Shown here: piece after piece, positions 8,563 to 16,908 of the stretch
How positions within the stretch are numbered: position 1 is the first letter of the stretch
Layout of the letters: every line of letters begins with the position of its first letter
Assembly (NCBI RefSeq): GCF_040932435.1
Contig: NZ_JBFQGA010000001.1
Coordinates: forward strand, 186,001 to 250,000
Length of the DNA stretch: 64,000 nt
Direction of reading: 5' to 3'
Source of the DNA: Kluyvera sp040932435
GTDB taxonomy: Bacteria > Pseudomonadota > Gammaproteobacteria > Enterobacterales > Enterobacteriaceae
Program-made: the position numbers and the translations under genes
Notes under the pieces: model-generated
Told to the model about the DNA's origin: nothing
Databases searched by the model: none
What the model saw: the letters and a program-made list of their open reading frames with translations, nothing else

Positions 8563-8638
8563 TGGTGGCCCCTGTTGGGTTTGAACCAACGACCAAGCGA
8601 TTATGAGTCGCCTGCTCTAACCACTGAGCTAAGGGGCC
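8563..8638 (-). tRNA. ileX: tRNA-Ile2, anticodon CAU (read AUA after lysidine modification)
   Basis: A 76-base cloverleaf including the encoded CCA. Acceptor arm GGCCCCT pairs with AGGGGCC. The D arm starts GCTC. The anticodon loop is CTCATAA with anticodon CAT (complement of 8603-8605). The T loop is GTTCAAA. The CAT anticodon together with this acceptor sequence is that of the minor isoleucine tRNA (ileX/ileY), whose C34 is converted to lysidine by TilS, not of methionine tRNA. E. coli has ileX in the same place next to mug. The T stem (TTGGG/CCCAA) differs slightly from the E. coli form. Confidence 0.93.
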
Positions 8639-8651
8639 TGAATAGCCGACG

Positions 8652-8680
8652 ATTATAAAGTAACAGTGGGCACCAATCCA
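8652..8680 (-). promoter_or_regulatory. Promoter of the tRNA-Ile gene
   Basis: The minus strand has a perfect -10 TATAAT (complement of 8652-8657) 14 bases before the tRNA 5' end. The -35 region (TGGATT at 17-bp spacing) is weak. The short leader fits a tRNA promoter. Confidence 0.45.
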
Positions 8681-8765
8681 GCATTAAGCGCGCACATGCT
8701 GTTTTTATAAACAATGCATTATCAATTCGTTATACTCAACTGACGATGTATCGGTTGAGGATAAT

Positions 8766-9272
8766 ATGGTTAAGGACATTATTGATTCGGGATTGCGGGT
8801 GCTGTTTTGCGGCATTAACCCGGGGCTGTCATCTTCCTCGTTGGGCTATCCGTTCGCCCATCCGGCAAATCGCTTCTGGAAAGTGCTGCATTTGGCGGGG
8901 TTTACTGAGCATCAGTTGAAGCCGGAAGAGGCGGAGCAAATGCTCGATTTTCGCTGTGGTGTAACCAAGATGGTTGAGCGCCCAACGGTGCAGGCGAGCG
9001 AAGTGAGTGTGCAGGAGCTGCGTAGCGGCGGTCAGGCGTTGATTGAGAAGGTTGAACACTATAAGCCGGCAGCTCTGGCAGTATTAGGTAAGCAGGCCTA
9101 TGAGCGTGGTCTGGGCCAACGTGGCGCTACCTGGGGGAAACAGACCTTTATGATTGGCGATACCGAGGTGTGGGTATTGCCGAACCCGAGTGGGCTGAGC
9201 CGAATTACGCTTGATAAGCTGGTGGTGGCGTATCAGGAGCTGGACGTGGCGCTGAAAGCGCGTGGTTTATAA
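8766..9272 (+). CDS. mug: G/U mismatch-specific DNA glycosylase
   Basis: Protein of 168 aa, the same length as E. coli Mug. It removes uracil or ethenocytosine opposite guanine. The catalytic motif GINPGLSS is at about 17-24, with the asparagine in place of the aspartate of classical UDGs. The intercalation motif NPSGLSRI is near residues 140-147, and FAHPANRFWKVL is also conserved. GAGG precedes the ATG by about 7 bases. It is convergent with rpoD, sharing a bidirectional terminator, as in E. coli. Confidence 0.96.
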   Translation: MVKDIIDSGLRVLFCGINPGLSSSSLGYPFAHPANRFWKVLHLAGFTEHQLKPEEAEQMLDFRCGVTKMVERPTVQASEVSVQELRSGGQALIEKVEHYKPAALAVLGKQAYERGLGQRGATWGKQTFMIGDTEVWVLPNPSGLSRITLDKLVVAYQELDVALKARGL

Positions 9273-9320
9273 CACCGTAGCAAGCCCAGACTTGGAAAAA
9301 TAACGTAGAACCACAGGCAA

Positions 9321-9348
9321 AAAAAAAGCTCCCATCAGGGAGCTTTTT
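9321..9348. terminator. Bidirectional terminator between mug and rpoD
   Basis: Stem AAAAAGCTCCC / GGGAGCTTTTT (9323-9333 with 9338-9348), loop ATCA. A-tracts and T-tracts on both sides let it work for both convergent genes. Confidence 0.88.
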
Positions 9349-9366
9349 ACGTTTTTACTCGGCCGA

Positions 9367-11208
9367 TTAATCGTCCAAGAAGCTACGCAGCACTTCAGAG
9401 CGGCTTGGGTGACGCAGTTTACGCAGCGCCTTCGCTTCGATCTGACGGATACGTTCGCGGGTAACGTCGAACTGTTTACCCACTTCTTCCAGCGTGTGGT
9501 CGGTGTTCATATCGATACCGAAACGCATACGCAGGACTTTCGCTTCACGGGCGGTCAGGCCAGCCAAGACGTCGTGGGTGGCAGCACGCAGGCTCTCAGT
9601 AGTTGCAGAGTCCAGCGGCAGCTCGAGGGTGGTATCCTCGATGAAATCGCCCAGATGTGAATCTTCATCGTCGCCGATTGGCGTTTCCATGGAGATTGGC
9701 TCTTTGGCAATTTTCAGCACTTTACGGATCTTGTCTTCCGGCATCAGCATACGTTCGGCCAGTTCTTCCGGCGTCGGCTCACGACCCATTTCCTGCAACA
9801 TCTGGCGAGAGATACGGTTGAGCTTGTTAATCGTCTCAATCATATGCACCGGAATACGGATGGTGCGCGCCTGGTCTGCGATAGAACGGGTGATCGCCTG
9901 ACGAATCCACCAAGTTGCGTAGGTGGAGAACTTGTAACCGCGACGGTATTCGAACTTATCAACCGCCTTCATCAGGCCGATGTTACCTTCCTGAATCAGG
10001 TCAAGGAACTGCAGACCACGGTTGGTGTATTTCTTGGCGATAGAAATAACCAGACGTAAGTTTGCTTCAACCATCTCTTTTTTCGCACGGCGGGCTTTCG
10101 CTTCACCGATGGACATACGACGGTTGATGTCTTTAACCTGCTCGATGGTCAGGCCGGTTTCTTCTTCAATCTGGCGCAGTTTCTGCAGACCACGGTTAAC
10201 GTCGTCAGCAACATCGTGCAGTTTTTCGGACCACGGTTTGTTCATCGCGACTGCCGCGTTGAACCAAGTATCGCTGGTTTCATTACCGCTGAAGAGCGTG
10301 ATGAAGTTCTTCTTCGGCATTTTGCACTGCTCAACGCACAGTTTCATGATGATGCGTTCCTGGGTACGCACGCGATCCATCATGACGCGCATGCTGTTGA
10401 CCAGGTAGTCGAACTGTTTTGGTACCAGACGGAACTGCTTGAAGACTTCGGACAGCTTGTGAATCTCTTCCTGAGCAGCAGCGTGGCTACGGCCTTTGGC
10501 TTTGATGGTGTCGCGGGCTAATTCGTACTGAGTACGCAGTTCGCCGAATTTCTCACGCGCCAGCTCTGGATCGATGCTGTTGTCGTCGTCGCTGCTATCG
10601 TCGTCTTCTTCTTCTTCGTCTTCGTCGTCATCCCTTTCTTCCTGGGACAGCTCTGAACCGACGTGAGTCGCGGTTGGCGCCAGGTCTTCTTCGGCGTTAG
10701 GATCGACGAAACCGGTGATGATGTCGGACAGGCGCGCTTCTTCTGCTTCAACGCGATCGTACTGTTCGAGCAGGTAAGTGATCGCTTCCGGGTATTCGGC
10801 AACGGAGCACTGTACCTGGTTAATCCCGTCTTCAATACGCTTGGCGATGTCAATTTCGCCTTCACGGGTCAGCAGTTCTACGGTACCCATTTCGCGCATG
10901 TACATGCGCACCGGGTCAGTAGTACGGCCGATTTCAGATTCCACGCTGGACAGAACTTGTGCAGCGGCTTCTTCTGCGTCTTCATCAGTGTTGTTGGAGG
11001 TTTCAGCCAGCAACAGATCATCGGCATCCGGCGCTTCTTCCATCACCTGAATGCCCATGTCGTTGATCATTTGGATGATGTCTTCGATCTGATCTGAATC
11101 GACGATATCTTCCGGCAGATGGTCATTGACCTCGGCATAGGTCAGATAGCCTTGCTCTTTACCACGTTGGACAAGAAGCTTGAGCTGTGACTGCGGGTTT
11201 TGCTCCAT
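9367..11208 (-). CDS. rpoD: RNA polymerase sigma70 factor
   Basis: Primary housekeeping sigma factor, 613 aa as in E. coli. Region 1.1 is at the N-terminus (LLVQRGKEQGYLTYAEVNDHL), followed by region 1.2 (DPVRMYMREMGTVELLTREGE). A non-conserved acidic insert holds a run of Asp/Glu/Ser near residues 190-210. Region 2 carries the -10 recognition helix (YKFSTYATWWIRQAITR) and region 4.2 the -35 helix (TLEEVGKQFDVTRERIRQIEAKAL). Third gene of the rpsU-dnaG-rpoD operon, also driven by a heat-shock promoter inside dnaG. Confidence 0.98.
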   Translation of the reverse strand: MEQNPQSQLKLLVQRGKEQGYLTYAEVNDHLPEDIVDSDQIEDIIQMINDMGIQVMEEAPDADDLLLAETSNNTDEDAEEAAAQVLSSVESEIGRTTDPVRMYMREMGTVELLTREGEIDIAKRIEDGINQVQCSVAEYPEAITYLLEQYDRVEAEEARLSDIITGFVDPNAEEDLAPTATHVGSELSQEERDDDEDEEEEDDDSSDDDNSIDPELAREKFGELRTQYELARDTIKAKGRSHAAAQEEIHKLSEVFKQFRLVPKQFDYLVNSMRVMMDRVRTQERIIMKLCVEQCKMPKKNFITLFSGNETSDTWFNAAVAMNKPWSEKLHDVADDVNRGLQKLRQIEEETGLTIEQVKDINRRMSIGEAKARRAKKEMVEANLRLVISIAKKYTNRGLQFLDLIQEGNIGLMKAVDKFEYRRGYKFSTYATWWIRQAITRSIADQARTIRIPVHMIETINKLNRISRQMLQEMGREPTPEELAERMLMPEDKIRKVLKIAKEPISMETPIGDDEDSHLGDFIEDTTLELPLDSATTESLRAATHDVLAGLTAREAKVLRMRFGIDMNTDHTLEEVGKQFDVTRERIRQIEAKALRKLRHPSRSEVLRSFLDD

Positions 11209-11362
11209 AAGACGGTATCCACACTTAATTCATTTGATTGGTGTCGGCCGGCGAACGAACCGCCGACATTTAATGCGAGGGCGTACTTATATTAGTGCCG
11301 CTGCGCCTCGGTGCGGCTGTCGGGGGCTACCCGATAGGTATTCGGCAGTTAAGCCGTTAAAT
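11209..11362 (-). other. dnaG-rpoD intercistronic region with hairpin
   Basis: This 154-base spacer holds an imperfect hairpin (11242-11268, TGTCGG and CGG arms around CGAACGAA) just before the rpoD start. In E. coli the operon mRNA is cut by RNase E in this spacer, which lowers primase relative to sigma; the hairpin would protect the rpoD part. The cleavage here is inferred. Confidence 0.4.
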
Positions 11363-13108
11363 TCATTTCTTGGCCAGTTCCTGGTTCAATGTCCAGAGCT
11401 CCCGGCGTTCTTCGCTGCTTAAACCGTGTGTGCGATCGCGAGCTATCAACTCTTCTTGTCGCAGTACAAGCAACGAATCAAACATATGGTTGAGCGAGTC
11501 GGTGAAGGTTGCTTCTGCAATATCCTTATCTGCTATATCGTCCCACATCGACAGTTTTTCAAGGGTTGCAGCCTCATTTGTCCCTCGATATTGCTCTAAA
11601 AGTTGACCAGTGGTCAGACCGGGCTGTGATAAGCAGGTATTAACCAGCTCAGCAAACAGCTCCAGACCCGGCAGCTTTTTCGGGTCCAGTCCGGCTAGCG
11701 GTGGAACCCGTGGCGCGAGATCGGGGTTTTGCACCAGTAACCCTATAAGTATACGCATGGTCGTGCGTTTTAGCTGCTGAGTCGGGCGTACGACGCCATT
11801 TTCTGCCTGTTTTGGCATTAAACGATCAAGGGCTGCATCGTCGAAAATGCCCAGCTTCAGCCCCAACGTTTGGCGCAGTTGAATACGGTGCGCATCGCCT
11901 GGAACCTGGCTTATCAGCGGCAATGACAGCGCGGCAAGCTGCGTGCTGCCATCTGGCGTACTTAAATCAACCTGTGGCAAGAGACTGTTAAATAAGAACA
12001 CGGAGAGCGGTTGTGCATGCTCCATCCGTGCTTCAAAAGCCTCTTTACCCTCTTTACGCACCAGCGTATCCGGGTCTTCACCGTCGGGCAGGAACATAAA
12101 GCGTAGCTGACGACCGTCGGTCATGTAAGGCATTGCCGTTTCTAGCGCACGCCATGCGGCATCGCGTCCGGCACGGTCGCCGTCGTAACAGCAAATGACG
12201 TTATTTGTCGCACGAAATAGCATATGCATGTGATCAGCTGTGGTCGATGTACCCAGCGATGCAACGGCGTAGTTAATACCGTATTGCGCCAGCGCGACGA
12301 CATCCATATACCCTTCGACAACCAGCAGACGCGGTGGTTCAGCGTTGTGCTGCTGGGCTTCATAAAGGCCATACAGCTGGCGGCCTTTATGGAAAATATC
12401 GGTTTCCGGGGAGTTCAGGTATTTCGGCGTATCGTTGCCGAGTACGCGGCCACCAAAACCAATCACCCGGCCCCGTTTGTCGCGAATCGGGAACATCACG
12501 CGATTGCGGAAACGGTCGTAAGTACGTCCCTGGTCGTTGGTGACCAGCATTCCGGCATCGAGCAACAGCTTTCTGTTGTCGACATTACCGCCGAAACGTT
12601 TTAATGCGTTGTCCCAGCCTGGCGGCGCAAAACCAATAGCAAAACGCTGGACAATCTCGGCGCTTAGGCCGCGTTGCTCCAGGTACTGGCGTGCAGGCTC
12701 GGCATTGGGTTGGACGAAGGCTTGCTGGTAAAACGCATTCAATCCGTCCATTAGCTGATAGAGATTCTGTCGCTGATGACGTTCTATCTGGCTAAGACCT
12801 GTTCCGGCTTCGTACGGCACATCAAGATTGTGCATGGCTGCCAGTTCTTCGACGGTTTCAACAAACTCGAGCTTGTCGTAGTTCATTAAAAAGTCGATGG
12901 CGTTACCGTGCGCACCGCAGCCGAAGCAGTGGTAAAACTGCTTATCACCATTTACGGTGAAAGAGGGGGATTTCTCGTTATGGAATGGACAGCACGCATG
13001 ATAATTCTTGCCCTGCTTTTTGAGCTTCACCCGTGCATCGATAAGATCGATGATGTCGGTGCGAGCCAGCAGGTCACTGATAAATACGCGTGGGATTCGT
13101 CCAGCCAT
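11363..13108 (-). CDS. dnaG: DNA primase
   Basis: Primase of 581 aa that makes RNA primers at the replication fork with DnaB helicase. The N-terminal zinc-binding CHC2 domain has CCPFHNEKSPSF and FYHCFGCGAHGNAIDF (about 39-70). The catalytic core and TOPRIM domain have LLVVEGYMDVVALAQYGI (about 262-280) and CCYDGDRAGRDAAWRAL (about 305-322). The C-terminal helical DnaB-binding domain ends LNQELAKK. AAACGGGGCCT precedes the ATG. An ERIC element separates it from rpsU. Confidence 0.97.
   Translation of the reverse strand: MAGRIPRVFISDLLARTDIIDLIDARVKLKKQGKNYHACCPFHNEKSPSFTVNGDKQFYHCFGCGAHGNAIDFLMNYDKLEFVETVEELAAMHNLDVPYEAGTGLSQIERHQRQNLYQLMDGLNAFYQQAFVQPNAEPARQYLEQRGLSAEIVQRFAIGFAPPGWDNALKRFGGNVDNRKLLLDAGMLVTNDQGRTYDRFRNRVMFPIRDKRGRVIGFGGRVLGNDTPKYLNSPETDIFHKGRQLYGLYEAQQHNAEPPRLLVVEGYMDVVALAQYGINYAVASLGTSTTADHMHMLFRATNNVICCYDGDRAGRDAAWRALETAMPYMTDGRQLRFMFLPDGEDPDTLVRKEGKEAFEARMEHAQPLSVFLFNSLLPQVDLSTPDGSTQLAALSLPLISQVPGDAHRIQLRQTLGLKLGIFDDAALDRLMPKQAENGVVRPTQQLKRTTMRILIGLLVQNPDLAPRVPPLAGLDPKKLPGLELFAELVNTCLSQPGLTTGQLLEQYRGTNEAATLEKLSMWDDIADKDIAEATFTDSLNHMFDSLLVLRQEELIARDRTHGLSSEERRELWTLNQELAKK
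11533..11565 (-). promoter_or_regulatory. Internal heat-shock (sigma32) promoter for rpoD, inside dnaG
   Basis: The minus strand within the dnaG codons for ATLEKLSMWDDIADKD reads CCCTTGAAAAACTG, then GACGATATAGC 10 bases further on. It matches the -35 (CTTGAAA) and -10 of the known Phs promoter of E. coli rpoD, at the same place in the gene. It should raise sigma70 after heat shock without raising primase. Confidence 0.7.
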
Positions 13109-13126
13109 AGGCCCCGTTTATTTCCA

Positions 13127-13243
13127 CTTTATCCTTCAAACTGCCTCTGCGTTGGCTGCGTTCGTTCACCCTATAACTTACTGATGTAAGCTCCGGGATT
13201 CACTCGCTTGCCGCCTAAATACAGTGTGAATGATTTTGTGTAA
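13127..13243. repeat. ERIC element between rpsU and dnaG
   Basis: About 117 bases with the hallmarks of an enterobacterial repetitive intergenic consensus: ATGTAAGCTCC and GGGATTCAC at the core (the ERIC1R primer region, lacking two G), the opposing ACTTA arm with GGGTGAACG on the other strand (ERIC2 region), and terminal inverted repeats (TTATCCTTCAAACTGC against the 3' end CAGTGTGAATGATT). It lies in the leader of the dnaG part of the operon, where its imperfect palindrome will fold in the mRNA. Confidence 0.85.
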
Positions 13244-13255
13244 GTGCTGATGTAT

Positions 13256-13294
13256 AAACGAAAACAAGCCGCGCATTCCTTTCGGAAGCACGGC
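13256..13294 (-). terminator. Attenuator-terminator T1 after rpsU
   Basis: On the minus strand, GCCGTGC-TTCC-GAAA-GGAA and TGCGCGGC form a stem with a GAAA loop (13268-13294), followed by TTGTTTTCGTTT. It corresponds to the partial terminator T1 of the E. coli operon, which lets only part of the transcripts continue into dnaG and rpoD. Confidence 0.75.
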
Positions 13295-13344
13295 CTTGCA
13301 ACTACAACTCGGTCTGACAGTTGAGAGACAGCGCTCTCAAAAGA

Positions 13345-13599
<255 letters not shown>

Positions 13600-13701
13600 T
13601 CAACGCCAGCTTATTTCAAAATGGTGCGGAATTTTACTTCAATTGCTGCTGCTTTGTAAAGCACCGACGCGATTTTGAAAGGGACTTTTATAAGGACAAG
13701 G

Positions 13702-13731
13702 AGTATACACAAGCCATCCTCCCGTGGCGAA
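13702..13731 (-). promoter_or_regulatory. Candidate promoter of rpsU
   Basis: Minus strand: -35 TTCGCC, 18-bp spacer, -10 TATACT. It lies about 140 bases upstream of the rpsU start and is divergent from the tsaD promoter. The -35 is poor, so other promoters may exist in this leader. I find no LexA box, although E. coli has one at this operon. Confidence 0.45.
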
Positions 13732-13737
13732 CAAAGT

Positions 13738-13766
13738 TTTACATCAACCCGCCCAGGCTCTACACT
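13738..13766 (+). promoter_or_regulatory. sigma70 promoter of tsaD
   Basis: TTTACA, 17-bp spacer, TACACT. Predicted start near 13773, 24 bases before the tsaD ATG. Confidence 0.65.
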
Positions 13767-13796
13767 GCGCGGTATTGAAATGAGGTAAATCTAGCC

Positions 13797-14810
13797 ATGC
13801 GTGTACTGGGTATTGAAACATCCTGCGATGAAACCGGCATCGCAATTTATGACGACGAAAAAGGTCTGTTAGCCAACCAACTGTATAGTCAGGTGAAATT
13901 GCACGCTGACTACGGCGGCGTGGTGCCGGAATTGGCCTCGCGAGACCACGTGCGTAAAACGGTTCCGCTCATTCAGGCGGCATTAAAAGAAGCGAATCTG
14001 ACGGCAAAAGACATTGATGCCGTGGCCTATACCGCAGGCCCGGGTCTTGTCGGTGCGCTGCTGGTCGGCGCAACCGTGGGGCGCTCTCTGGCGTTTGCTT
14101 GGGGCGTTCCGGCTATCCCAGTACACCATATGGAAGGGCATCTGTTGGCTCCGATGCTGGAAGATAATCCACCGGAATATCCTTTTGTGGCGCTGCTGGT
14201 TTCAGGCGGTCATACGCAACTGATTAGCGTTACCGGTATTGGTCAGTACACGCTGCTGGGTGAATCGATTGACGATGCAGCCGGCGAAGCCTTCGATAAA
14301 ACGGCGAAACTGCTGGGGCTGGACTATCCCGGTGGGCCGATGTTGTCCAAAATGGCCTCTCAGGGCACGGCTGGACGTTTTATCTTCCCGCGTCCAATGA
14401 CCGATCGTCCGGGTCTGGACTTCAGTTTCTCCGGCCTGAAAACGTTCGCGGCTAACACTATCCGCAATAATGAAAATGACGATCAGACGCGTGCGGATAT
14501 TGCCCGTGCGTTTGAAGATGCGGTGGTGGATACGCTGATGATCAAATGCAAGCGTGCGCTGGAACAAACCGGTTTTAAACGCCTAGTGATGGCGGGCGGC
14601 GTTAGCGCCAACCGTACGCTGCGGGCTAAACTGGCGGAGATGATGCAAAAACGTGGCGGCGAAGTGTTTTATGCGCGTCCGGAATTTTGCACCGATAATG
14701 GCGCGATGATTGCCTATGCAGGTATGGTGCGGCTGAAAACCGGCGTTAGCCACTCGTTGGGGGTGACCGTCCGTCCTCGCTGGCCGCTGGCGGAATTGCC
14801 TGCAGCTTGA
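13797..14810 (+). CDS. tsaD: tRNA N6-threonylcarbamoyladenosine transferase catalytic subunit
   Basis: Protein of 337 aa (as E. coli TsaD/YgjD). With TsaB and TsaE it transfers threonylcarbamoyl from TC-AMP to A37 of ANN-decoding tRNAs. ASKHA fold with GIETSCDETGIAIYD at the N-terminus, metal ligands in HHMEGHLLAPM (about 110-120), VSGGHTQL, VMAGGVSANRTLR, and a final metal-binding Asp in EFCTDNGAMIAYAGM (about 296-310). Essential and monocistronic; divergent from rpsU. Confidence 0.98.
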   Translation: MRVLGIETSCDETGIAIYDDEKGLLANQLYSQVKLHADYGGVVPELASRDHVRKTVPLIQAALKEANLTAKDIDAVAYTAGPGLVGALLVGATVGRSLAFAWGVPAIPVHHMEGHLLAPMLEDNPPEYPFVALLVSGGHTQLISVTGIGQYTLLGESIDDAAGEAFDKTAKLLGLDYPGGPMLSKMASQGTAGRFIFPRPMTDRPGLDFSFSGLKTFAANTIRNNENDDQTRADIARAFEDAVVDTLMIKCKRALEQTGFKRLVMAGGVSANRTLRAKLAEMMQKRGGEVFYARPEFCTDNGAMIAYAGMVRLKTGVSHSLGVTVRPRWPLAELPAA

Positions 14811-14827
14811 TGCGTTGTAGGTGCCAA

Positions 14828-14863
14828 TAAAAAGCCCTCGTTCAACGTGAAGAGGGCTTTTTT
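14828..14863. terminator. Bidirectional terminator between tsaD and plsY
   Basis: AAAAGCCCTC and GAGGGCTTTTTT arms around a 12-base loop, with A and T tracts on both sides. Confidence 0.85.
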
Positions 14864-14870
14864 GTGTTCG

Positions 14871-15488
14871 CTATTCGGCGTCTTTCTTTTTGCGCCACTT
14901 TAGGCGCGACCAAATTTTGGTTTCCTGACGTCGCCACAGCCGCTGGATATTGTCATGATGGCGCAGCAGGATCAGGCATGAGAGCATTGAGACCGGAAAG
15001 GTATATTGCGGTTTGAACCACCAGACATAAAACGGAGCCACCAGTGCGCTGACGATAGCGCCCAGCGAAGAATAGCCGCTCAGTAAAATGGTGAGCAACC
15101 AAGTGCCAGCCATGACGCCGGTTAGGTCTAGCCCGATAGGTGCAATCGCGCCAAATGCGGTGGCGACACCTTTTCCGCCATGGAAATGGAAAAATACTGG
15201 CCAGATATGACCCAGACAGGCGGCGATAGCGACCAGCCCAAGCCAGAATGGGGATAGCCCAAGAGCGTAAGCGCCCCAGACGGGAAGCATTCCTTTCAGA
15301 ACGTCGAATATCAATACGGCTAAAGCAGCGCCTTTGCCGCCAATGCGCAGGACGTTAGTAGCACCGGGATTACCGGAACCACTTTCACGGGGATCGGGTA
15401 ATCCCGCGACGCGGCAGACCAGAATGGCACTGGAGATTGAGCCGCAAAGGTAGGCGAGGAGAATCATTCCAGGCTCGATTGCACTCAT
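14871..15488 (-). CDS. plsY: glycerol-3-phosphate acyltransferase (acyl-phosphate dependent)
   Basis: Inner-membrane enzyme of 205 aa that transfers an acyl group from acyl-phosphate (made by PlsX) to sn-glycerol 3-phosphate. Motif 1 is GSISSAILVCR, motif 2 GSGNPGATNVLRIGGK (about 37-52), motif 3 GHIWPVFFHFHGGKGVATAFG (about 93-113). Five hydrophobic segments are visible and the C-terminus is basic (RLKWRKKKDAE). Divergent from folB. Confidence 0.96.
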   Translation of the reverse strand: MSAIEPGMILLAYLCGSISSAILVCRVAGLPDPRESGSGNPGATNVLRIGGKGAALAVLIFDVLKGMLPVWGAYALGLSPFWLGLVAIAACLGHIWPVFFHFHGGKGVATAFGAIAPIGLDLTGVMAGTWLLTILLSGYSSLGAIVSALVAPFYVWWFKPQYTFPVSMLSCLILLRHHDNIQRLWRRQETKIWSRLKWRKKKDAE

Positions 15489-15595
15489 AACGCTGTTCCA
15501 TTTTGAAAATGTCGAAGTATTCTCTGCATCTGTGGATAATACGCATAATTCGCCGGAAGTGGTATCCGGTTTAGCCTAAAACCAAGCAGGTCGTG

Positions 15596-15955
15596 ATGGA
15601 TATTGTATTTATAGAGCAACTTTCGGTAATCACCACTATCGGTGTTTATGACTGGGAACAGACCATCGAGCAGAAGCTGGTGTTCGATATCGAATTGGGC
15701 TGGGATAACCGCAAAGCAGCGGCCAGCGACAACGTTGAAGACTGCTTGAGCTATGCGGATATCAGCGAAGCGGTGGTTAAACACGTAGAGGGCAGCCGTT
15801 TTGCGCTGGTTGAGCGTGTGGCAGAAGAGCTGGCAGAGCTTTTGATGTCCCGTTTTCACTCACCATGGGTGCGAATTAAAGTCAGCAAACCCGGCGCCGT
15901 CGCGCGGGCGGCGAACGTCGGGGTTATCATTGAGCGTGGGCATAATCCTAAATAA
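15596..15955 (+). CDS. folB: dihydroneopterin aldolase
   Basis: Protein of 119 aa. It cleaves 7,8-dihydroneopterin to 6-hydroxymethyl-7,8-dihydropterin and glycolaldehyde in folate synthesis. Family features: MDIVFIEQLSVITTIGVYDWE with catalytic Glu22, CLSYADISEAV, FALVERVAEELAELL, and the late catalytic Lys in VRIKVSKPGAVARA. I take the ATG at 15596 over the GTG at 15593, because it gives the E. coli N-terminus. Confidence 0.96.
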   Translation: MDIVFIEQLSVITTIGVYDWEQTIEQKLVFDIELGWDNRKAAASDNVEDCLSYADISEAVVKHVEGSRFALVERVAEELAELLMSRFHSPWVRIKVSKPGAVARAANVGVIIERGHNPK

Positions 15956-16047
15956 AGTATTTGGCCGTCATTTAACTTAAACCAAAATGATTTATACCGG
16001 TCATAGTGCCGGGTTTATTTTATTGTTTACTTTTTAAGGGTTTATTA

Positions 16048-16869
16048 ATGAGCGATATACACTCGCTGCTCGTGGCGGCAATTTTGGGTGTGGTCGAAGG
16101 ATTGACGGAGTTCCTGCCCGTATCCAGCACTGGTCATATGATTATCGTTGGCCATTTGCTGGGGTTTGAAGGGGAAACGGCGAAGACTTTTGAGGTGGTT
16201 ATCCAGCTAGGCTCAATTCTCGCAGTGGTGGTGATGTTCTGGCGTCGCCTGTTTGGTCTTATCGGCATTCATTTTGGCCGTCCGCCGGTGCATGAAGGCG
16301 AAGGAACCGGTCGCCTGTCGCTTATCCATATTCTGCTGGGGATGATCCCGGCGGTGGTGTTGGGGCTGGTTCTCCACGATGCGATCAAATCGCTCTTTAA
16401 TCCCATTAACGTCATGTATGCATTGGTCGTTGGCGGTTTGCTGCTGATTGCAGCTGAATGCTTGAAACCCAAAACGCCTCGCGCGGTGGGGGTTGATGAT
16501 ATGACCTATCGTCAGGCGTTTGCGATCGGCTGCTTCCAGTGTTTGGCGCTTTGGCCCGGCTTTTCACGCTCTGGCGCGACGATTTCCGGCGGCATGTTGA
16601 TGGGCGTGAGTCGCTACGCGGCATCCGAGTTTTCATTCCTGCTGGCGGTGCCGATGATGATGGGCGCAACGGCGCTGGATCTCTATAAAAGCTGGCACTT
16701 CCTAACCGTGGGCGATATTCCGATGTTTGCCGTCGGGTTTGTGATGGCATTCCTTGTCGCGCTGGTTGCCATCAAAACCTTCCTGAAGATTATCAAACGA
16801 ATCTCGTTTATCCCGTTTGCGATCTACCGCTTTATCGTGGCGGCAGCCGTTTACGTGGTCTTCTTCTGA
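16048..16869 (+). CDS. uppP: undecaprenyl-diphosphatase (bacitracin resistance)
   Basis: Integral membrane protein of 273 aa (BacA/UppP), the same length as in E. coli. It dephosphorylates undecaprenyl pyrophosphate on the periplasmic side to recycle the lipid carrier. Signatures are VVEGLTEFLPVSSTGHMII (residues about 14-32) and PGFSRSGATISGGML (about 171-185). I take the ATG at 16048, which matches the E. coli start; an ATG at 16006 would add 14 residues without a ribosome site. Convergent with cca. Confidence 0.97.
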   Translation: MSDIHSLLVAAILGVVEGLTEFLPVSSTGHMIIVGHLLGFEGETAKTFEVVIQLGSILAVVVMFWRRLFGLIGIHFGRPPVHEGEGTGRLSLIHILLGMIPAVVLGLVLHDAIKSLFNPINVMYALVVGGLLLIAAECLKPKTPRAVGVDDMTYRQAFAIGCFQCLALWPGFSRSGATISGGMLMGVSRYAASEFSFLLAVPMMMGATALDLYKSWHFLTVGDIPMFAVGFVMAFLVALVAIKTFLKIIKRISFIPFAIYRFIVAAAVYVVFF

Positions 16870-16871
16870 TA

Positions 16872-16908
16872 CGTTGCCCTCAGTCTTTTGGCTGAGGGCA
16901 ACGCTTTT
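16872..16908. terminator. Terminator of uppP, overlapping the end of cca
   Basis: Perfect 12-bp stem CGTTGCCCTCAG / CTGAGGGCAACG with an 8-base loop, then CTTTTCC on the plus strand. The cca stop (16880-16882) lies in the left arm. Confidence 0.75.
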
